Below, piece after piece: positions 6,921-7,433 of a stretch of 7,433 bases of DNA. Position numbers and translations under genes: made by a program. The DNA comes from Bacteroidales bacterium (GTDB lineage Bacteria; Bacteroidota; Bacteroidia; Bacteroidales; UBA10428). The stretch covers positions 1 through 7,433 of the forward strand of contig JAFGOZ010000663.1 in the NCBI GenBank assembly GCA_016926235.1, read 5' to 3'. A model generated the notes under the pieces. That model saw only the letters and a list, made by a program, of their open reading frames with translations. It made no database searches and was not told where the DNA came from. Within the stretch, counting starts at the first letter, position 1. Each line of letters opens with the position of its first letter.

Positions 6921-7322
6921 TCCCTGGAAGAATGGTATGAACTTTCAGATTATTTAATAGCAAATGGTTATAATTATGATGGTACATTAGAAGGGAATAA
7001 AATTGCAAAATCCCTTGCTACTAACAATGGATGGCAACAAACGAACTACATTGGAACTGTTGGCTATAATCAGGAAAGCAACAATGCTAGTGGATTTCAT
7101 GGCGTTCCGTCGGGTGTTAGTCAAAAAAATTCAAACGGGGAAATTAGGTACAAAGGCTATTATGGTTTTTGGTGGACAAGCTCTGAATTTATCGACATAG
7201 AACAAGACTATAAATATCCGCGAGCTTATTACAGGAGTTTATGTGCTGAACATTCTTATTTGGAACGTTATCACAATGATCAGCTGAGTGGTCATTCAGT
7301 ACGTTGCGTAAAAGACAGGTAA
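6921..7322 (+). pseudogene. FISUMP domain remnant, 5'-truncated, no start codon
   Basis: The frame, open from 6882 to the TAA at 7320-7322, contains no methionine codon. From SLEEWYELSDYL on it matches the C-terminal two thirds of a FISUMP domain: LIANGYNYDGTLEGNKIAKS, ASGFHGVPSGV, GFWWTSSEF and the terminal GHSVRCVKD. Over the 31 residues from EEW to the L-A after NKIAK it shares 24 identities with the second FISUMP domain of the protein at 155-2797. The upstream half of the domain (IGxQxWMxxNL) is missing. Just before the match, LQIP in another frame around 6913-6924 resembles the expected WHIP, hinting at a 1-base lesion next to the truncation. With no start, no signal peptide and half a domain, it is best called a pseudogene. 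The open C-terminal part suggests the damage is fairly recent, or that the lost 5' part was removed in a single deletion. Confidence 0.85.
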
Positions 7323-7433
7323 GCTCAAAAAAACGCCAAATTGAAAAATGAAAATATCAAAAGTTGAACACAGGGGCAGTACATGGTTCAGCATTGTGTT
7401 TGCTTACAACCAAGCTGATCATTTGCGGGTTAA
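7323..7433. other. Non-coding window end with a weak hairpin and higher GC
   Basis: No gene is visible. From about 7370 the composition becomes less AT-rich. TCAGC (7388-7392) can pair with GCTGA (7414-7418), with TTGT (7394-7397) and ACAA (7406-7409) stacked inside. The internal loop is asymmetric, so the structure is weak. An alternative pairing is GCTT (7402-7405) with AAGC (7412-7415). The 8-mer TACATGGT at 7380-7387 is the reverse complement of ACCATGTA at 57-64. There is no T-tract after the hairpin, so it does not look like an intrinsic terminator. Confidence 0.35.

Noticed and set aside
7003..7200. A 65-codon open frame starting with ATG
   Set aside because: It overlaps the FISUMP remnant in a different frame, and the remnant frame carries the recognisable FISUMP motifs. 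This one is a shadow.
827..7322. Diversity-generating retroelement with FISUMP or FGE-like target proteins
   Set aside because: Proteins of this fold can be targets, but no reverse transcriptase is present and no near-identical template/variable pair with adenine-biased differences is visible among the three FISUMP copies.
7388..7433. Integron attC-like recombination site
   Set aside because: No clear pair of core sites with correct spacing, no integrase and no cassette array can be seen. The hairpin is weak and the window ends here.

Overview
The window looks like chromosomal DNA from a Bacteroidota (Bacteroidetes) bacterium. It is AT-rich. The three intact genes have A-rich leaders with no visible Shine-Dalgarno sequence. 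The proteins belong to families typical of this phylum: FISUMP (Fib_succ_major, TIGR02145) domains, a type IX secretion (T9SS) sorting-like module, 'RGxCWS ... YYRAYATN' fibronectin-like repeats and a GldK/PorK-type protein. All three genes encode a signal peptide predicted to leave glutamine as the first mature residue, as expected for signal peptidase I substrates in this phylum. Genus or species cannot be read from the sequence.

Layout, all on the + strand. Bases 1-154 are a non-coding leader. Bases 155-2797 encode an 880-residue exported protein: an N-terminal T9SS-sorting-like module, a FISUMP domain, three fibronectin-like repeats and a second FISUMP domain. After 28 bp, bases 2826-4517 encode a 563-residue exported protein of unknown function with ankyrin-like repeats at its C-terminus. 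After 35 bp, bases 4553-6427 encode a 624-residue protein that is clearly related to GldK/PorK of the T9SS. It lacks the lipoprotein cysteine, carries roughly 140 extra residues near the C-terminus, and has no gldL, gldM or gldN beside it in this window. The spacing and common direction suggest one operon.

Bases 6428-7433 hold no intact gene. A small reading frame broken by an in-frame stop (6496-6684) is of doubtful meaning. At 6921-7322 there is a convincing remnant of a FISUMP gene: the C-terminal part of the domain is intact and ends in the family's usual terminus, but the N-terminal part and any start codon are missing. The last 110 bases hold a more GC-rich non-coding segment with a weak potential hairpin.

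How the genes work together is inferred. All three proteins should act outside the cytoplasm. Two of them carry domains with an FGE-sulfatase/C-type-lectin-like look (FISUMP and GldK-like), and the third carries protein-interaction repeats. A cell-surface or periplasmic assembly with an orphan GldK paralogue is the most interesting reading, but its function cannot be derived from sequence alone. No mobile element, CRISPR array, tRNA or rRNA was seen.
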